From Boseongicola aestuarii (GTDB lineage Bacteria; Pseudomonadota; Alphaproteobacteria; Rhodobacterales; Rhodobacteraceae), in assembly GCF_900184815.1 (NCBI RefSeq), contig NZ_FXXQ01000011.1, forward strand, positions 1 through 64,000: DNA of 64,000 nucleotides, in the 5' to 3' direction. A program made the translations under genes and the position numbers. Below, piece after piece: positions 24,097 to 33,087 of this stretch. The notes under the pieces are model-generated. The model searched no databases and was not told the DNA's origin. It saw only the letters and a list, made by a program, of their open reading frames with translations. Positions within the stretch are counted from its first letter, which is position 1. Every line of letters begins with the position of its first letter.

Positions 24097-24564
24097 ATGA
24101 TTGATCTGGCGACGATTTTGCGTCCGGACGCGGTAAAAGCCTTGCATGGCGTGACCAGCAAGAAACGCCTGTTCCAGGAGATTGCTGACGTCGCCAGCAG
24201 CATCAGCGGTGTCGAACTGACCGATATCTGTTCCGCCCTGCAGGAGCGCGAGAACCTTGGGCCGACCGGCGTCGGCCATGGCATCGCGCTTCCGCATGCG
24301 CGCCTTGCTGGGATCACCAGTGTTTTCGGTGTGTTCATTCGTCTTGAAAAGCCGCTGGATTTCGACTCGGTCGACCGGCAGCCGGTTGATCTGGCATTTG
24401 CGCTGCTTGCGCCGGAAGATGCCGGTGTCGAACATCTCAAGGCGCTTGCTTTGGTGTCACGGACGATGCGCGATACGAATGTCTGCGGTAAGCTTCGGGC
24501 CAATAATAATCCCGCCACGCTGCACACGATCCTGACAGAACGGCAGAACGTTCAGGCCGCCTGA
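24097..24564 (+). CDS. ptsN: PTS IIA-like nitrogen regulatory protein
   Basis: The product is 155 residues. EIIA-Ntr accepts phosphate from the nitrogen PTS; the active histidine is His67 in GHGIALPHARL. In proteobacteria it signals carbon/nitrogen and potassium status. An AGGAGAAATGTGCG sequence places a good SD before ATG 24097. Its 3' end overlaps that of the convergent sulfotransferase gene by 13 nt, so the glycan operon ends inside this gene. Confidence 0.94.
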   Translation: MIDLATILRPDAVKALHGVTSKKRLFQEIADVASSISGVELTDICSALQERENLGPTGVGHGIALPHARLAGITSVFGVFIRLEKPLDFDSVDRQPVDLAFALLAPEDAGVEHLKALALVSRTMRDTNVCGKLRANNNPATLHTILTERQNVQAA

Positions 24565-25991
24565 GCCGCATCCCAGCGTTCGAAACCGAACATCATGAAA
24601 TCGCGCTGGTATGCTGCGCGGATCGCGTCGTCGATCGCTCCGTCCCGGACGTCGGACAGGGAAAAGGGTGCGGGGGCTGCGAATTCGGATTTGATTGCAG
24701 GAGCCGGGGTTTTCGCGTCCTTTGCGACTTGCGCCAGTCCGATGGCAAGGTCGGATTCCCGTATGACACGGTCGGGAATCGCAAAATCCGTGATGGCTTG
24801 CAGCAATATACCCTGACTGGCCCAGGTGTTGTCGACGCGAAGCGATGTCTGACCGCCTAGATTGCCTTTGAGAAAGGTCAGGAATGCAAGAAATGCCGCG
24901 CGCTGGTCTACTGGCGTCCAGAGCGCGTCCGGCCCATTTTGCGGCAGCGGCACGTCGTATCGCTTGATAAGCGCATCGCGCAAATCGGCGTAAGCTTCAG
25001 CTCCGGCCGGCAGAAGATAACGGCAGAACGCATCGTAGGCGCGCGGCAAGGGGTGGCGCACAATGGTGAAAGAACGGTGTCCCGGATGCTGGCGCTTCCA
25101 GCGGCGCATGTCACGTTGGGTAAGGTTGGACAGGACTTCGCCCTTGGGGTCGACCATTTCAAGCCAGCCGGGCACGGGATCAATCCCTGCGCCACGGATC
25201 GGCATATAGAGAAGCGGCGCGTTCGCGCAGGCACGAAAGAACTTCAGGCCCGGCCCACGACCGGGTTCGCGCGATGGCGCGCCTCCGATATCCGGCGCAG
25301 CAAGACGTCCAAGAGCGGTTTCTGCTTCGTCCGGATTCGTAAGGCGATCGGAAAGCGGATCCGGGTTCTGTACTTTTGCCCGGATGCGGCCCGGCTCTTT
25401 GGGACCTCGGGCGCCCAGGAAATCACCAAGCCCTGAAATCACGTCCTCATCCGCAAGATCGTCGTAATCTATATGAAATGCCGTCTGACCTGTCGTTTGG
25501 AGAGACCGCGCAATCTGGCTTTGGAACAGGGCGAGTGTTTCGAGAAATTCGGTGTATTCCTGCGCGTCGAACTGCACTTTTGCGGCGCGGGCGGTGGTCA
25601 GGTCTCCAAGCCACCACTGGCCTGTCTTTCGGGCGACCTTCAGCGACACGTAGCTGTCGATCGGGCGGCGGGAGAGGATGATCTTGGCCGCACCCGGATC
25701 GTTCAGCACATGAGCAATCACGCGCGGATCATGGTCATGAAACAGGCGGAAACCGGGCAGACCCTTGTCTGACGCAACCATCGCGTCGATCGCGCGCAAG
25801 GGGTCCGCTTCGCGCGCGGCCATGGACAGATCGAAGGCCGAGGTCTGCTTGGGACGGCCGAAAAAGTGCGGATTGAACAACTCTCCATGGGCAGTGATGC
25901 CCGGAAAGGCGGAGAGGTGCTCTTCAAGGAGGTTCGACCCCGTGCGCATTCCGCCGAGGACGACCCAGTAGCGGAAAGTCTGCGCTGGCAT
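24552..25991 (-). CDS. Sulfotransferase with two related modules
   Basis: The product is 479 residues. The N-terminal module has the PAPS 5'-phosphosulfate loop GGMRTGSNLLEEHL (13-26) and a 3'-phosphate-binding-like segment IILSRRPIDSYVS. The second half has another such segment, FTIVRHPLPRAYDAFCRYLL, but no clear second PSB loop, so it may be a fused half-module or lid. The likely reaction is transfer of sulfate from PAPS to a glycan. ATG 25991 gives the family N-terminus; the longer ORF overlaps the preceding gene. It lies 1 nt after the GT14 gene and is the last gene of the operon that starts with cysQ. Confidence 0.85.
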   Translation of the reverse strand: MPAQTFRYWVVLGGMRTGSNLLEEHLSAFPGITAHGELFNPHFFGRPKQTSAFDLSMAAREADPLRAIDAMVASDKGLPGFRLFHDHDPRVIAHVLNDPGAAKIILSRRPIDSYVSLKVARKTGQWWLGDLTTARAAKVQFDAQEYTEFLETLALFQSQIARSLQTTGQTAFHIDYDDLADEDVISGLGDFLGARGPKEPGRIRAKVQNPDPLSDRLTNPDEAETALGRLAAPDIGGAPSREPGRGPGLKFFRACANAPLLYMPIRGAGIDPVPGWLEMVDPKGEVLSNLTQRDMRRWKRQHPGHRSFTIVRHPLPRAYDAFCRYLLPAGAEAYADLRDALIKRYDVPLPQNGPDALWTPVDQRAAFLAFLTFLKGNLGGQTSLRVDNTWASQGILLQAITDFAIPDRVIRESDLAIGLAQVAKDAKTPAPAIKSEFAAPAPFSLSDVRDGAIDDAIRAAYQRDFMMFGFERWDAAQAA

Positions 25992-25992
25992 C

Positions 25993-27675
25993 CTAGCCAA
26001 GCTCCTGCGCGTTCCGGCGATCAAGCGGCTCTTGAGGCAGCACAACCGGGCCAGCGGTATGCGGGTCCATTCCGATGTTGCGCAGTTCGGTCAAGAAGGC
26101 GGCCAGTGCGTCCATATCATGCAGCGACGGCATGATCGTCAGCGCGGCGGCACCCGGCACCGAGTGATCTTCAAGCACCGCTCGCAGTGGTTCGGCAGGG
26201 GCGTTCAGGACGTCGGCAAGGCTCCAGATGCGCACACGGGCGCGCGTGCGTCTCTCGCGCAAAAGCTCCATCATCCGAACTTCGCGCTGTTGCAGACGCG
26301 CGGCTTGTCGGCGCAGGGCTTGCACAGGTTTTCCCGAGCGCAAAAGCGGCATCGCCCATGCGCCGCTGATGACCGCAATCGAGGCGTTGGGGTCGCGCGC
26401 AAGAAACCCGGTGATCTTCTGGTTGTCGCGCGCGGCGAAAAGGAACGCTGGGTAAGCCTCGTGGGCTGACCAGATGATGTTGGCCAGAAACGCCTCCGGG
26501 TTGTAGTCGCGCAATCGCGTCGCGGCGGTTAAACCACCTGCCGAGTGATCGGTTCCGTCTGCGAAATCCGCGCTTTCGGGGGAAAACAGATGCCCTTGCG
26601 TCCTGGCACCAAGGTTGGAGGTCACCCAGTCCGGGAAGTCACGGTATATGTCGTCAAAACCGTGGAATACGGCATAAGGTGCGGCGGTCAGCGGACCTTC
26701 GAAAGACGCGCTTGGAAAACGTCCGGCATTGTTGAGGCCGGGGCGGCCAGTGGTTCGGCGCGCGACTGCTGCGGCAAAGGTCCGGTCGATTTCGCTTTGG
26801 GCTACCCTGCGCCGGGCCTTGGGCTGTTGCGTGCCAAGGAACGCGCCGTAAAGCTTGCGCGCGCCGGGCCAGATCTTGCGCGCAAAGAACGCCGGACTGC
26901 TTTGCAACAGCCCCAGATGATCATCGTAAAACAGATGCGGTTTGCCTTGGAAGTCGAACTTCGCCAGAGTCAGGCTTCGGCTTTCGATCTGGCGCGCGTG
27001 GCGGCGGACCAGAGTGGCGTAGTAGCTTTCATCGGGGATCCAGACGCGCGAGAAGAACTTGTCATAGTGGGGGGCTTTCTCATCGCCGAGAATACCTTGC
27101 AGCGTCTTGCGCGTCAGGCACCACCATTGCGATCCCATATGCGGCGCGATGCCGTCGGGCGTTTTTCTGCGGAAACCGAGGCGGCGCTGCGCCTGGACCC
27201 AGAGATCAAACATACGGCGCTGGCGCTTCCAAGCGAAAGGGAACGTCAGTGTGAAACGTTCTTCGCTGAGACCCCCCTTGGTCCATGTAACGTCTTCGAT
27301 GGTGACGCTTTCGATGTAATCTGTGTCAGGGTTGGCATCGAGGTGCGCCACCAATTCCGACACCGGGCGGATCGGCAGGCAGGCGCCCGAAATCAGGTAG
27401 ACGTGGCGCACGTCCGGCGCATGCGCCAACAGGTAGGCGCTGGCGCTTCGGCTGGCTTCGACCAGTGACCACTGGCCCCAGTCGCAGGCAATGCGGGGGG
27501 CCAGATGGATACGGGGCTGGCCAGAAACGCGGCGCACCAGATCGAAGAAGTCCGCTGCATCAGCCCGTTTGTCGACATGGATCACGACGGGGCAACCCTG
27601 ATCCGCCAGATGCAACGCCACTTGAGCGGCCCGGTCCAGAGCCGCGTGCGCCATCATGACGAAACCGACGCTCAT
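25993..27675 (-). CDS. Core-2/I-branching-type (GT14) glycosyltransferase with C-terminal extension
   Basis: The product is 560 residues. The first ~250 fit the GT14 branch domain: MSVGFVMMAHAALDRAAQVA, then VIHVDKRAD, VYLISGACLPIRP and MGSQWWCLTRKTL. Relatives transfer GlcNAc or xylose to make branches. The remaining ~300 residues are not a domain I can name; similar long C-terminal parts occur in Rhodobacterales homologues. No membrane helices, so it is cytoplasmic. Its ATGA overlaps the stop of the upstream glycosyltransferase, which fixes the start at 27675. Confidence 0.82.
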   Translation of the reverse strand: MSVGFVMMAHAALDRAAQVALHLADQGCPVVIHVDKRADAADFFDLVRRVSGQPRIHLAPRIACDWGQWSLVEASRSASAYLLAHAPDVRHVYLISGACLPIRPVSELVAHLDANPDTDYIESVTIEDVTWTKGGLSEERFTLTFPFAWKRQRRMFDLWVQAQRRLGFRRKTPDGIAPHMGSQWWCLTRKTLQGILGDEKAPHYDKFFSRVWIPDESYYATLVRRHARQIESRSLTLAKFDFQGKPHLFYDDHLGLLQSSPAFFARKIWPGARKLYGAFLGTQQPKARRRVAQSEIDRTFAAAVARRTTGRPGLNNAGRFPSASFEGPLTAAPYAVFHGFDDIYRDFPDWVTSNLGARTQGHLFSPESADFADGTDHSAGGLTAATRLRDYNPEAFLANIIWSAHEAYPAFLFAARDNQKITGFLARDPNASIAVISGAWAMPLLRSGKPVQALRRQAARLQQREVRMMELLRERRTRARVRIWSLADVLNAPAEPLRAVLEDHSVPGAAALTIMPSLHDMDALAAFLTELRNIGMDPHTAGPVVLPQEPLDRRNAQELG

Positions 27676-28718
27676 GCCCAATTGCCTTTCGACATGAGGC
27701 CCAGCGTTTCGAGGCTTTGCCAGCCTTCGAACCGTTTGGACCAAGGGGTCCACAGGCCCTCGGTGCCTTCGTCTTTCAGGTAATAAGCGTCGTATTCGCG
27801 GCCGCGCGCAAAGTGCTGACGGCGCTCGACCTCCTCGGCGGCTTTGTCGGCAAGCGTGTCAAGAAACTTGGCGTGCAGCAGACAGCCCGTCGCCTTTTCG
27901 CCGCCGGCTTCATCGTACACCCGGTTCAGACCGCGCGGCAAAAGCATGTGGGTCGAGCTGACGTAGGCGAACTTGCGGTTCCATTTGACCAGCGGGATTT
28001 TATTCAGCGACGGTGCCTGATGTGGGGCATTCTCGAAATAGGCCCGCGCACGCGGGCCGCCCTGGATCCAGAGATTGCCATATTTGTGGTTCTTCGAGAT
28101 CATGTAATTCGCGGCGTCGAACCATGGCGCTTGCGCGAAGGGGTCGTCGCCTTCGCGGTAGGTTTCAGCCGACAAGGGCCCGCGCGGGTAGAGGTCTAGC
28201 AGCAGCGTGCCGAACGTACGGATGTCGGACTGGTCAAGCCAGCCGCACAACGCCGGCAAAGGGCGCGTGTCGCAATACGGGTAAACCAGGAATTCGTCAG
28301 GATCGAGCGTCAGCGTCCAGTGACCGTGACCATATCTGAACTTCAGCCAGTTGAGCCAATCCGTGCCGAACCGGCTTTCGCGATACCAGGCGTCCGTGTG
28401 CCAGAGCGATACATCCGGCTGGTCGGCAAGGTATTCTGCCCCGCCGTCGGACGAGCCATTATCCACGAACAGGAAGTGATCAACGCCCAGCGCGCGGTAG
28501 TAATCGAGGAAATACGGAAGCCGTGGCTTTTCGTTGCGGATCGTAAGGAACGCAAGGATCGCCTTGGGACCGATCTGGCCCGTCCGATCAGCCACCGGAG
28601 TCAGTTCGCGGCGCTTGCGGATGGCACGAAATTGCCGTTTCCGGCGTTCGATCCTGAATTTCAGTGCGGTTGTAATTCCCACGTGCCCTGCCCGACTGCT
28701 CTCGCCGGACCCAGCCAC
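27672..28718 (-). CDS. Family 2-type glycosyltransferase
   Basis: The product is 348 residues with a GTG start. The core FLTIRNEKPRLPYFLDYYRA followed by VDNGSSDGG, and the metal-binding LDPDEFLVYP, match the Glyco_tranf_2_4 group (GT-A fold, DxD-like motif). The acceptor is unknown. GTG 28718 lies 12 nt after the upstream stop; an internal GTG at 28682 has a better SD-like GGGCAGGG and would remove 12 residues. It sits in the leftward glycan operon, overlapping the GT14 gene start. Confidence 0.85.
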   Translation of the reverse strand: MAGSGESSRAGHVGITTALKFRIERRKRQFRAIRKRRELTPVADRTGQIGPKAILAFLTIRNEKPRLPYFLDYYRALGVDHFLFVDNGSSDGGAEYLADQPDVSLWHTDAWYRESRFGTDWLNWLKFRYGHGHWTLTLDPDEFLVYPYCDTRPLPALCGWLDQSDIRTFGTLLLDLYPRGPLSAETYREGDDPFAQAPWFDAANYMISKNHKYGNLWIQGGPRARAYFENAPHQAPSLNKIPLVKWNRKFAYVSSTHMLLPRGLNRVYDEAGGEKATGCLLHAKFLDTLADKAAEEVERRQHFARGREYDAYYLKDEGTEGLWTPWSKRFEGWQSLETLGLMSKGNWA

Positions 28719-28730
28719 GGGACACGACGA

Positions 28731-29897
28731 TTAATCTATTAGTTCGAAGACACGATCGAAGTGTTTTTCCCACGTCGGCAGCCCGTAAGCGAGCAGTTCA
28801 GTGCGGCGTTTCGCCTTTTGCGCCAAGTCTTCGGTGGCCAACCCCCGTATGGCCTGGAACCACTGATACATATCCGCCGGATCTGCGTAAATAGGCATGT
28901 CGCCCAGAAACAACTCTACTGTGCGCAATGGCGCAGAAATCGACGGAACGCCTAGTGCGGTCGCTTCGAACGGTGGCAGGCCGAAGCCTTCGGCATGACT
29001 TGGGAACAACAGGCCTGTCGCGCCGGACAGTTGCGCTTTCATCTCTTTGTCCGGCAGCGACCCCAGTTCGAAGACCGTTCGGCCGACGTGAGGTGAGTGG
29101 TCCAGCCAGTCAAAGACCGTCGGGTTCTTCCAGCCCCGTGCGCCGATAATCCGCAATTCGGGGATTCGGCTTTCGTCCATTTTCCGGTGCATCCGGTCCC
29201 AGATGTCCAGAAGCAACTGGTGGTTCTTGCGTGGCTCGATTGTTCCGAGAATGACGAAATACGGTTTGTCGCCCTTGGCGGGTGTCGCGGGACGGCCGCC
29301 AATATCGATCCCAAGCGGTGAAACGGTGACAGGCACCCGATGGCCGGTGCCGACCATGCGTCGCTCGATGTTTTCACGCACTTCGTCCGACGGGACAATA
29401 ATGTGGTTGGCAAAGTTGATCGTGGCCGTCAGGCGTTCGACAAACTTCGCGCGGCTTGCTTCAGTCTGATATTCCGGGTGGTCGATGGGGATTGTGTCGT
29501 GAATCATCACGATCTTGCGGTTGTCCGGCATTTCCATCATCGCGCGGAACGTCTGGCTGTTGATATTCGTATGACCGACGTTGATGTAAGCAAGGCCATT
29601 CGGCATGCGCCACATGATCTTGCGGATCGACAGGCTGGACGACCGCGACGAGGCGATTGCACGGATCGTCGAGGCAAGGTCCGCTCCGTCAAGGTCTGTG
29701 CGGTCAAGGTAGTCCGGCAGGCGCGGCAGGCGGTCCGGTTCGAACATCAGAAATCCGCGCGGCGTGCGGATAAGGGCCCAGCCACCCCGGCGAATGGTTT
29801 CTTCCAGATACGCACGTTCCACCCGGTCTATGCCGGTGGAAGCTCGCGGACCTAACCGCGAGAAAGTCCTGCTAAGGTCAAGGACGGGGGTAGCCAA
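28731..29897 (-). CDS. Family 4 glycosyltransferase
   Basis: The product is 388 residues with a GT-B fold. The C-terminal donor-binding half has FVILGTIEPRKNHQLLLDIW and the HAEGFGLPPFEATALGVPSI stretch with the EX7E motif. The N-terminal acceptor half contains MIHDTIPIDHPEY, typical of GT4 mannosyl- or rhamnosyltransferases for exopolysaccharides. Cytoplasmic, using a nucleotide sugar. Separated by 40 bp from galU and 12 bp from the next glycosyltransferase. Confidence 0.9.
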   Translation of the reverse strand: MATPVLDLSRTFSRLGPRASTGIDRVERAYLEETIRRGGWALIRTPRGFLMFEPDRLPRLPDYLDRTDLDGADLASTIRAIASSRSSSLSIRKIMWRMPNGLAYINVGHTNINSQTFRAMMEMPDNRKIVMIHDTIPIDHPEYQTEASRAKFVERLTATINFANHIIVPSDEVRENIERRMVGTGHRVPVTVSPLGIDIGGRPATPAKGDKPYFVILGTIEPRKNHQLLLDIWDRMHRKMDESRIPELRIIGARGWKNPTVFDWLDHSPHVGRTVFELGSLPDKEMKAQLSGATGLLFPSHAEGFGLPPFEATALGVPSISAPLRTVELFLGDMPIYADPADMYQWFQAIRGLATEDLAQKAKRRTELLAYGLPTWEKHFDRVFELID

Positions 29898-29937
29898 ATA
29901 TCGTTGCCTGCTCGCTTGGTGTTTCGGATTATTAAGA

Positions 29938-30840
29938 CTACTCGGCCGCCCGGATCAATGGAGATATCTCGCGCAGATAGGCGGCAAACTCGTCCTGTAA
30001 TTCTTCTCGTGCCAGCGCAAAACTGACGGTTGCCTGAAGGAACCCTGCCTTCGAGCCGCAGTCAAAACGCTGCCCTTCGAACTTGAGGCCATGCACGCGG
30101 CGTCCGGCGGTTATTTCGGCGGCGATCGCATCGGTCAGTTGGATTTCACCACCGGTCCCGGACTTTTGATTGTTCAGAGTCTCAAGAACATCGGGCGTCA
30201 GAATATAGCGCCCGATTACCGCAAGGTTGGAGGGTGCGCCCTCGACTTTCGGTTTCTCGACCATTCCGCGTACCGATACCAGAGAGCCGCCGTTGGCCTC
30301 TCCGTCGAGGATACCATAGGACGACGTCTTTTCGCTCGGCACCTCCATTGTGGCGACCATGCTGCCGCCGGTGGATGCATAGGCGTCGACCATCTGTTTC
30401 AGGCACGGTTTGTCCGCCGCGATCACGTCATCTGGCAGGATCACCGCGAAAGGCTCGTCTCCGATCAGCCGACGCGCGCACCAGACAGCATGGCCAAGAC
30501 CCATCGCCTTGTGCTGGCGGATATAGGCGATCGCACCACTTTCCATATTCGTCGACTTCAGAATTTTCAGCAGCTCGTCCTTGCCGGACTTTTTCAGCGA
30601 AGACTCAAGCTCGGGCGCGTGATCGAAGTAATCCTCAAGCGCGTTTTTGCCGCGCGAGGTGACGAAAATGAACTCGGTGATGCCCGCTGCGCGGGCTTCG
30701 TCAATGGCGTACTGGATCAAGGGGCGATCCACCAAAGTCATGATCTCTTTGGGAACGGACTTCGTGGCGGGAAGGAAACGCGTTCCAAGCCCGGCTACGG
30801 GAAATACAGCTTTCGTTACACGTCGATTCAACTTAGACAC
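29938..30840 (-). CDS. galU: UTP-glucose-1-phosphate uridylyltransferase
   Basis: The product is 300 residues. It makes UDP-glucose from UTP and glucose-1-phosphate for polysaccharides. The nucleotidyltransferase signature KAVFPVAGLGTRFLPATKS begins at about residue 9, followed by KEIMTLVDRPLIQY. The start is GTG 30840, with GAGG in the correct position just upstream; the longer ORF to 30891 has no SD. Located inside the glycan operon between a GT2 gene and the GT4 gene, so it probably supplies their donor. Confidence 0.96.
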   Translation of the reverse strand: MSKLNRRVTKAVFPVAGLGTRFLPATKSVPKEIMTLVDRPLIQYAIDEARAAGITEFIFVTSRGKNALEDYFDHAPELESSLKKSGKDELLKILKSTNMESGAIAYIRQHKAMGLGHAVWCARRLIGDEPFAVILPDDVIAADKPCLKQMVDAYASTGGSMVATMEVPSEKTSSYGILDGEANGGSLVSVRGMVEKPKVEGAPSNLAVIGRYILTPDVLETLNNQKSGTGGEIQLTDAIAAEITAGRRVHGLKFEGQRFDCGSKAGFLQATVSFALAREELQDEFAAYLREISPLIRAAE

Positions 30841-30937
30841 ACAAACCTCATGCAGGCTTAACGGGCCGAACGGACACACCGCACGCCCCAAAGTTACGAT
30901 ACAGGGTGGTCAACATCCCCACCGTACCCTGCGTAGG

Positions 30938-32155
30938 TTAATTTTCACCGATCCCCCTCTGCAATGCAACTCGGCCGGTTTCTTCTTCCACACGTTCGGC
31001 AAATCTGCACCACCTGAATGCCGATCCGTCCCGAAGGCTGGGCCCGAACTGGCCACCAGTCTGGACCCAGACGCCGGGTTCAACAAATGTCACATGGTGA
31101 CGCAGGGTGGTGCGCGAAAAGCGAAAGACGCTGGTGCGTTGATCTGCAGGCATTTTCGCACGTTTGCCCAGAAACCGCTCGGCTATGACACAATGCCCCG
31201 GTGGGGTGGCCGGAAAGCGCAAAAAGCCCTCGGGCTGCGCATCGAACGGCCTGAAAGGCGTCAGATCCTCAACGTTTCCGGCATTCCAACCTGCCTTCAA
31301 AGTCTGAGAAAGCCGCGAGATATCACGTGGTTCGCAGGTTCCGGCGACCATGTGGCGCAGAAGCCGACGTCTTTCACGGGCCTGCAACCACTGGAAGGCC
31401 TGATCGGTCGCCCTGCCGTGTTTTCTAAGAAACAGCGCCGTGCTGCGCCCCATATCGAACAAGTCCCGAGGTCGACGCGCAGGCGTGCGACGCGCCGAAG
31501 GGGCGGTCGCGTGGTGGACTTCGGCCAGCGGCGCAACGGCGGACTTGTGGCCTGCCACAGCAAGTCGAAGCGACACATCCGTGTCGTCCAGATAGTACCG
31601 AAAGGCCTCATCGAAGCCGCCGATGTCGCACAGTGCGGCGCGGCGGATCGCGAAATTTGTGCCAACCAACTTCACGGCGCGTCCCGTTGAGATTTCGGGA
31701 ATGAAAGGCGTCATATCCGGCGATTGTTCAATGTGGGTCTGGGCGTGAGCGTCCACCGATTCGGCACGGGACTGGAAGCTTATGCCGTTGCGGCCACGGA
31801 CATAGCCGACCGACGCGGACGCTCCCGTGGCGGCCAGCGACTGCGTATGAAAGCGCAGCCAGAGCGGTTCGGGAACCGCATCGTCGTCGATGAACGCCAC
31901 AATATCGCCAGCCGCCTGCGCCAATCCAAGATTGCGTGTGCGCGCGATGTTCGCCTCGTTGGCTTCAATGATCTTAACAAGTGAAAGGGCGCGATGTTCG
32001 CCAATCGCCTGCAATCCTGAGGCGTCAGCGGCGATAATGATTTCGAAGTTTGGATAGTCGAGTTGAGTCAGCGCGGTCAGACAGCGCCGCAACCACATGG
32101 GTCGCTGGTGGCTGGCGACGATGACGCTGATTGAAGGAGCATCCGTCGCGGCCAT
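30938..32155 (-). CDS. Family 2 glycosyltransferase
   Basis: The product is 405 residues. The GT-A domain starts immediately (SISVIVASHQRPMWLRRCL) with a DxD-type motif in VAFIDDDAVPEP and a TNFAIRRAALCDIGGFDEAF acceptor loop; the catalytic acid region is YYLDDTDVSLR. A C-terminal part of about 130 residues is unlike the core and unnamed. It starts 3 nt after the cysQ stop, so it is co-transcribed with it; a 97-bp gap precedes galU. Confidence 0.9.
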   Translation of the reverse strand: MAATDAPSISVIVASHQRPMWLRRCLTALTQLDYPNFEIIIAADASGLQAIGEHRALSLVKIIEANEANIARTRNLGLAQAAGDIVAFIDDDAVPEPLWLRFHTQSLAATGASASVGYVRGRNGISFQSRAESVDAHAQTHIEQSPDMTPFIPEISTGRAVKLVGTNFAIRRAALCDIGGFDEAFRYYLDDTDVSLRLAVAGHKSAVAPLAEVHHATAPSARRTPARRPRDLFDMGRSTALFLRKHGRATDQAFQWLQARERRRLLRHMVAGTCEPRDISRLSQTLKAGWNAGNVEDLTPFRPFDAQPEGFLRFPATPPGHCVIAERFLGKRAKMPADQRTSVFRFSRTTLRHHVTFVEPGVWVQTGGQFGPSLRDGSAFRWCRFAERVEEETGRVALQRGIGEN

Positions 32156-32158
32156 GCG

Positions 32159-32965
32159 CTATTCCGGTTTCAGATCAACGCCGCGCGAATAAGCCAGGAA
32201 ATGCGGGTTCCGGAAGTCGGCCTTGCCATAGCGCAGCGATTTCAGCGTCGATCGGTCCACCACCTCGCCGCCTGCCCCACGCAGGACCGCATCACCGGCA
32301 GCCGTGTCCCACTCCATCGTCGGGCCGAGGCGCGGATAGAAGTCAGCTTCGCCGACCGCAACGAGGCAGAACTTCAGCGACGAACCGGCCGCCACGCTGT
32401 CTGCCACGTTGTAGCGGTCGATATAGGACTCAAGTTCAGGGCTGCGGTGCGATTTCGAGGCGACGACGCGCAACGCCGTGTTATCGGGCGCACCGACGCA
32501 AAGCCGTGTCACCGGTCCTGGAGTATCCTTGGCGAACTCGCCGGTTTCCTCGACCGAACCGCCGGTGGCGGCGGTGTAGAACAACCGCCCCTTGGCCGGT
32601 GCGAACACAACACCAAGTGTCGGCACGCCATCTTCGACAAGCGCAATGTTGACGGTGAAATCGCCGCGCCGCTGCACGAATTCCTTGGTGCCGTCCAGCG
32701 GGTCAACGATGATGAAGGTCGACACCGACTGATTGTGCGTCTCGGATTGTTCTTCGGTCACAAGCGGAATCTTCTCAAATGCGGCGCGCAACCCCGCCGA
32801 GATCACCCGGTCTGCGGCCTCGTCGGCCTGGGTCACCGGGCTGTCGTCGGATTTGGCGCGAACGTCGAAATCGTCGCGGCCATAGACTTCCATGATCGCG
32901 TCACCGGCCAAAATCGCGAGGCGGCGAAATGTTGCAACCATGTCGGCTCGGTCATAATCCGCCAT
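32159..32965 (-). CDS. cysQ: 3'(2'),5'-bisphosphate nucleotidase
   Basis: The product is 268 residues of the inositol monophosphatase fold. It hydrolyses 3'-phosphoadenosine 5'-phosphate (PAP), the by-product of PAPS-dependent sulfation or sulfate reduction. Metal-binding motifs are TEEQ, DPLDGTKEF and WDTAAGDAVLRGAGG. ATG 32965 has AAGGG upstream and yields the family N-terminus; the longer ORF to 33115 adds 50 unusual residues. It is the first gene of the seven-gene operon that ends with the sulfotransferase, which suggests PAP removal for that enzyme. Confidence 0.93.
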   Translation of the reverse strand: MADYDRADMVATFRRLAILAGDAIMEVYGRDDFDVRAKSDDSPVTQADEAADRVISAGLRAAFEKIPLVTEEQSETHNQSVSTFIIVDPLDGTKEFVQRRGDFTVNIALVEDGVPTLGVVFAPAKGRLFYTAATGGSVEETGEFAKDTPGPVTRLCVGAPDNTALRVVASKSHRSPELESYIDRYNVADSVAAGSSLKFCLVAVGEADFYPRLGPTMEWDTAAGDAVLRGAGGEVVDRSTLKSLRYGKADFRNPHFLAYSRGVDLKPE

Positions 32966-33087
32966 CGGGCATCCCTTGGTTCTGGAAAACTCTGCTGTCT
33001 CAGGGTTATGATGTTCGAACGGGGCAACGACAAGAGGCGACGGCGCAAAGACGCTGCGGTTCTGGTCAGGATTGAGCGAGACACTGG

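Noticed and set aside
26545-27468. 307-codon ORF antisense to the GT14 gene
   Set aside because: Shadow frame with no SD or recognisable sequence.
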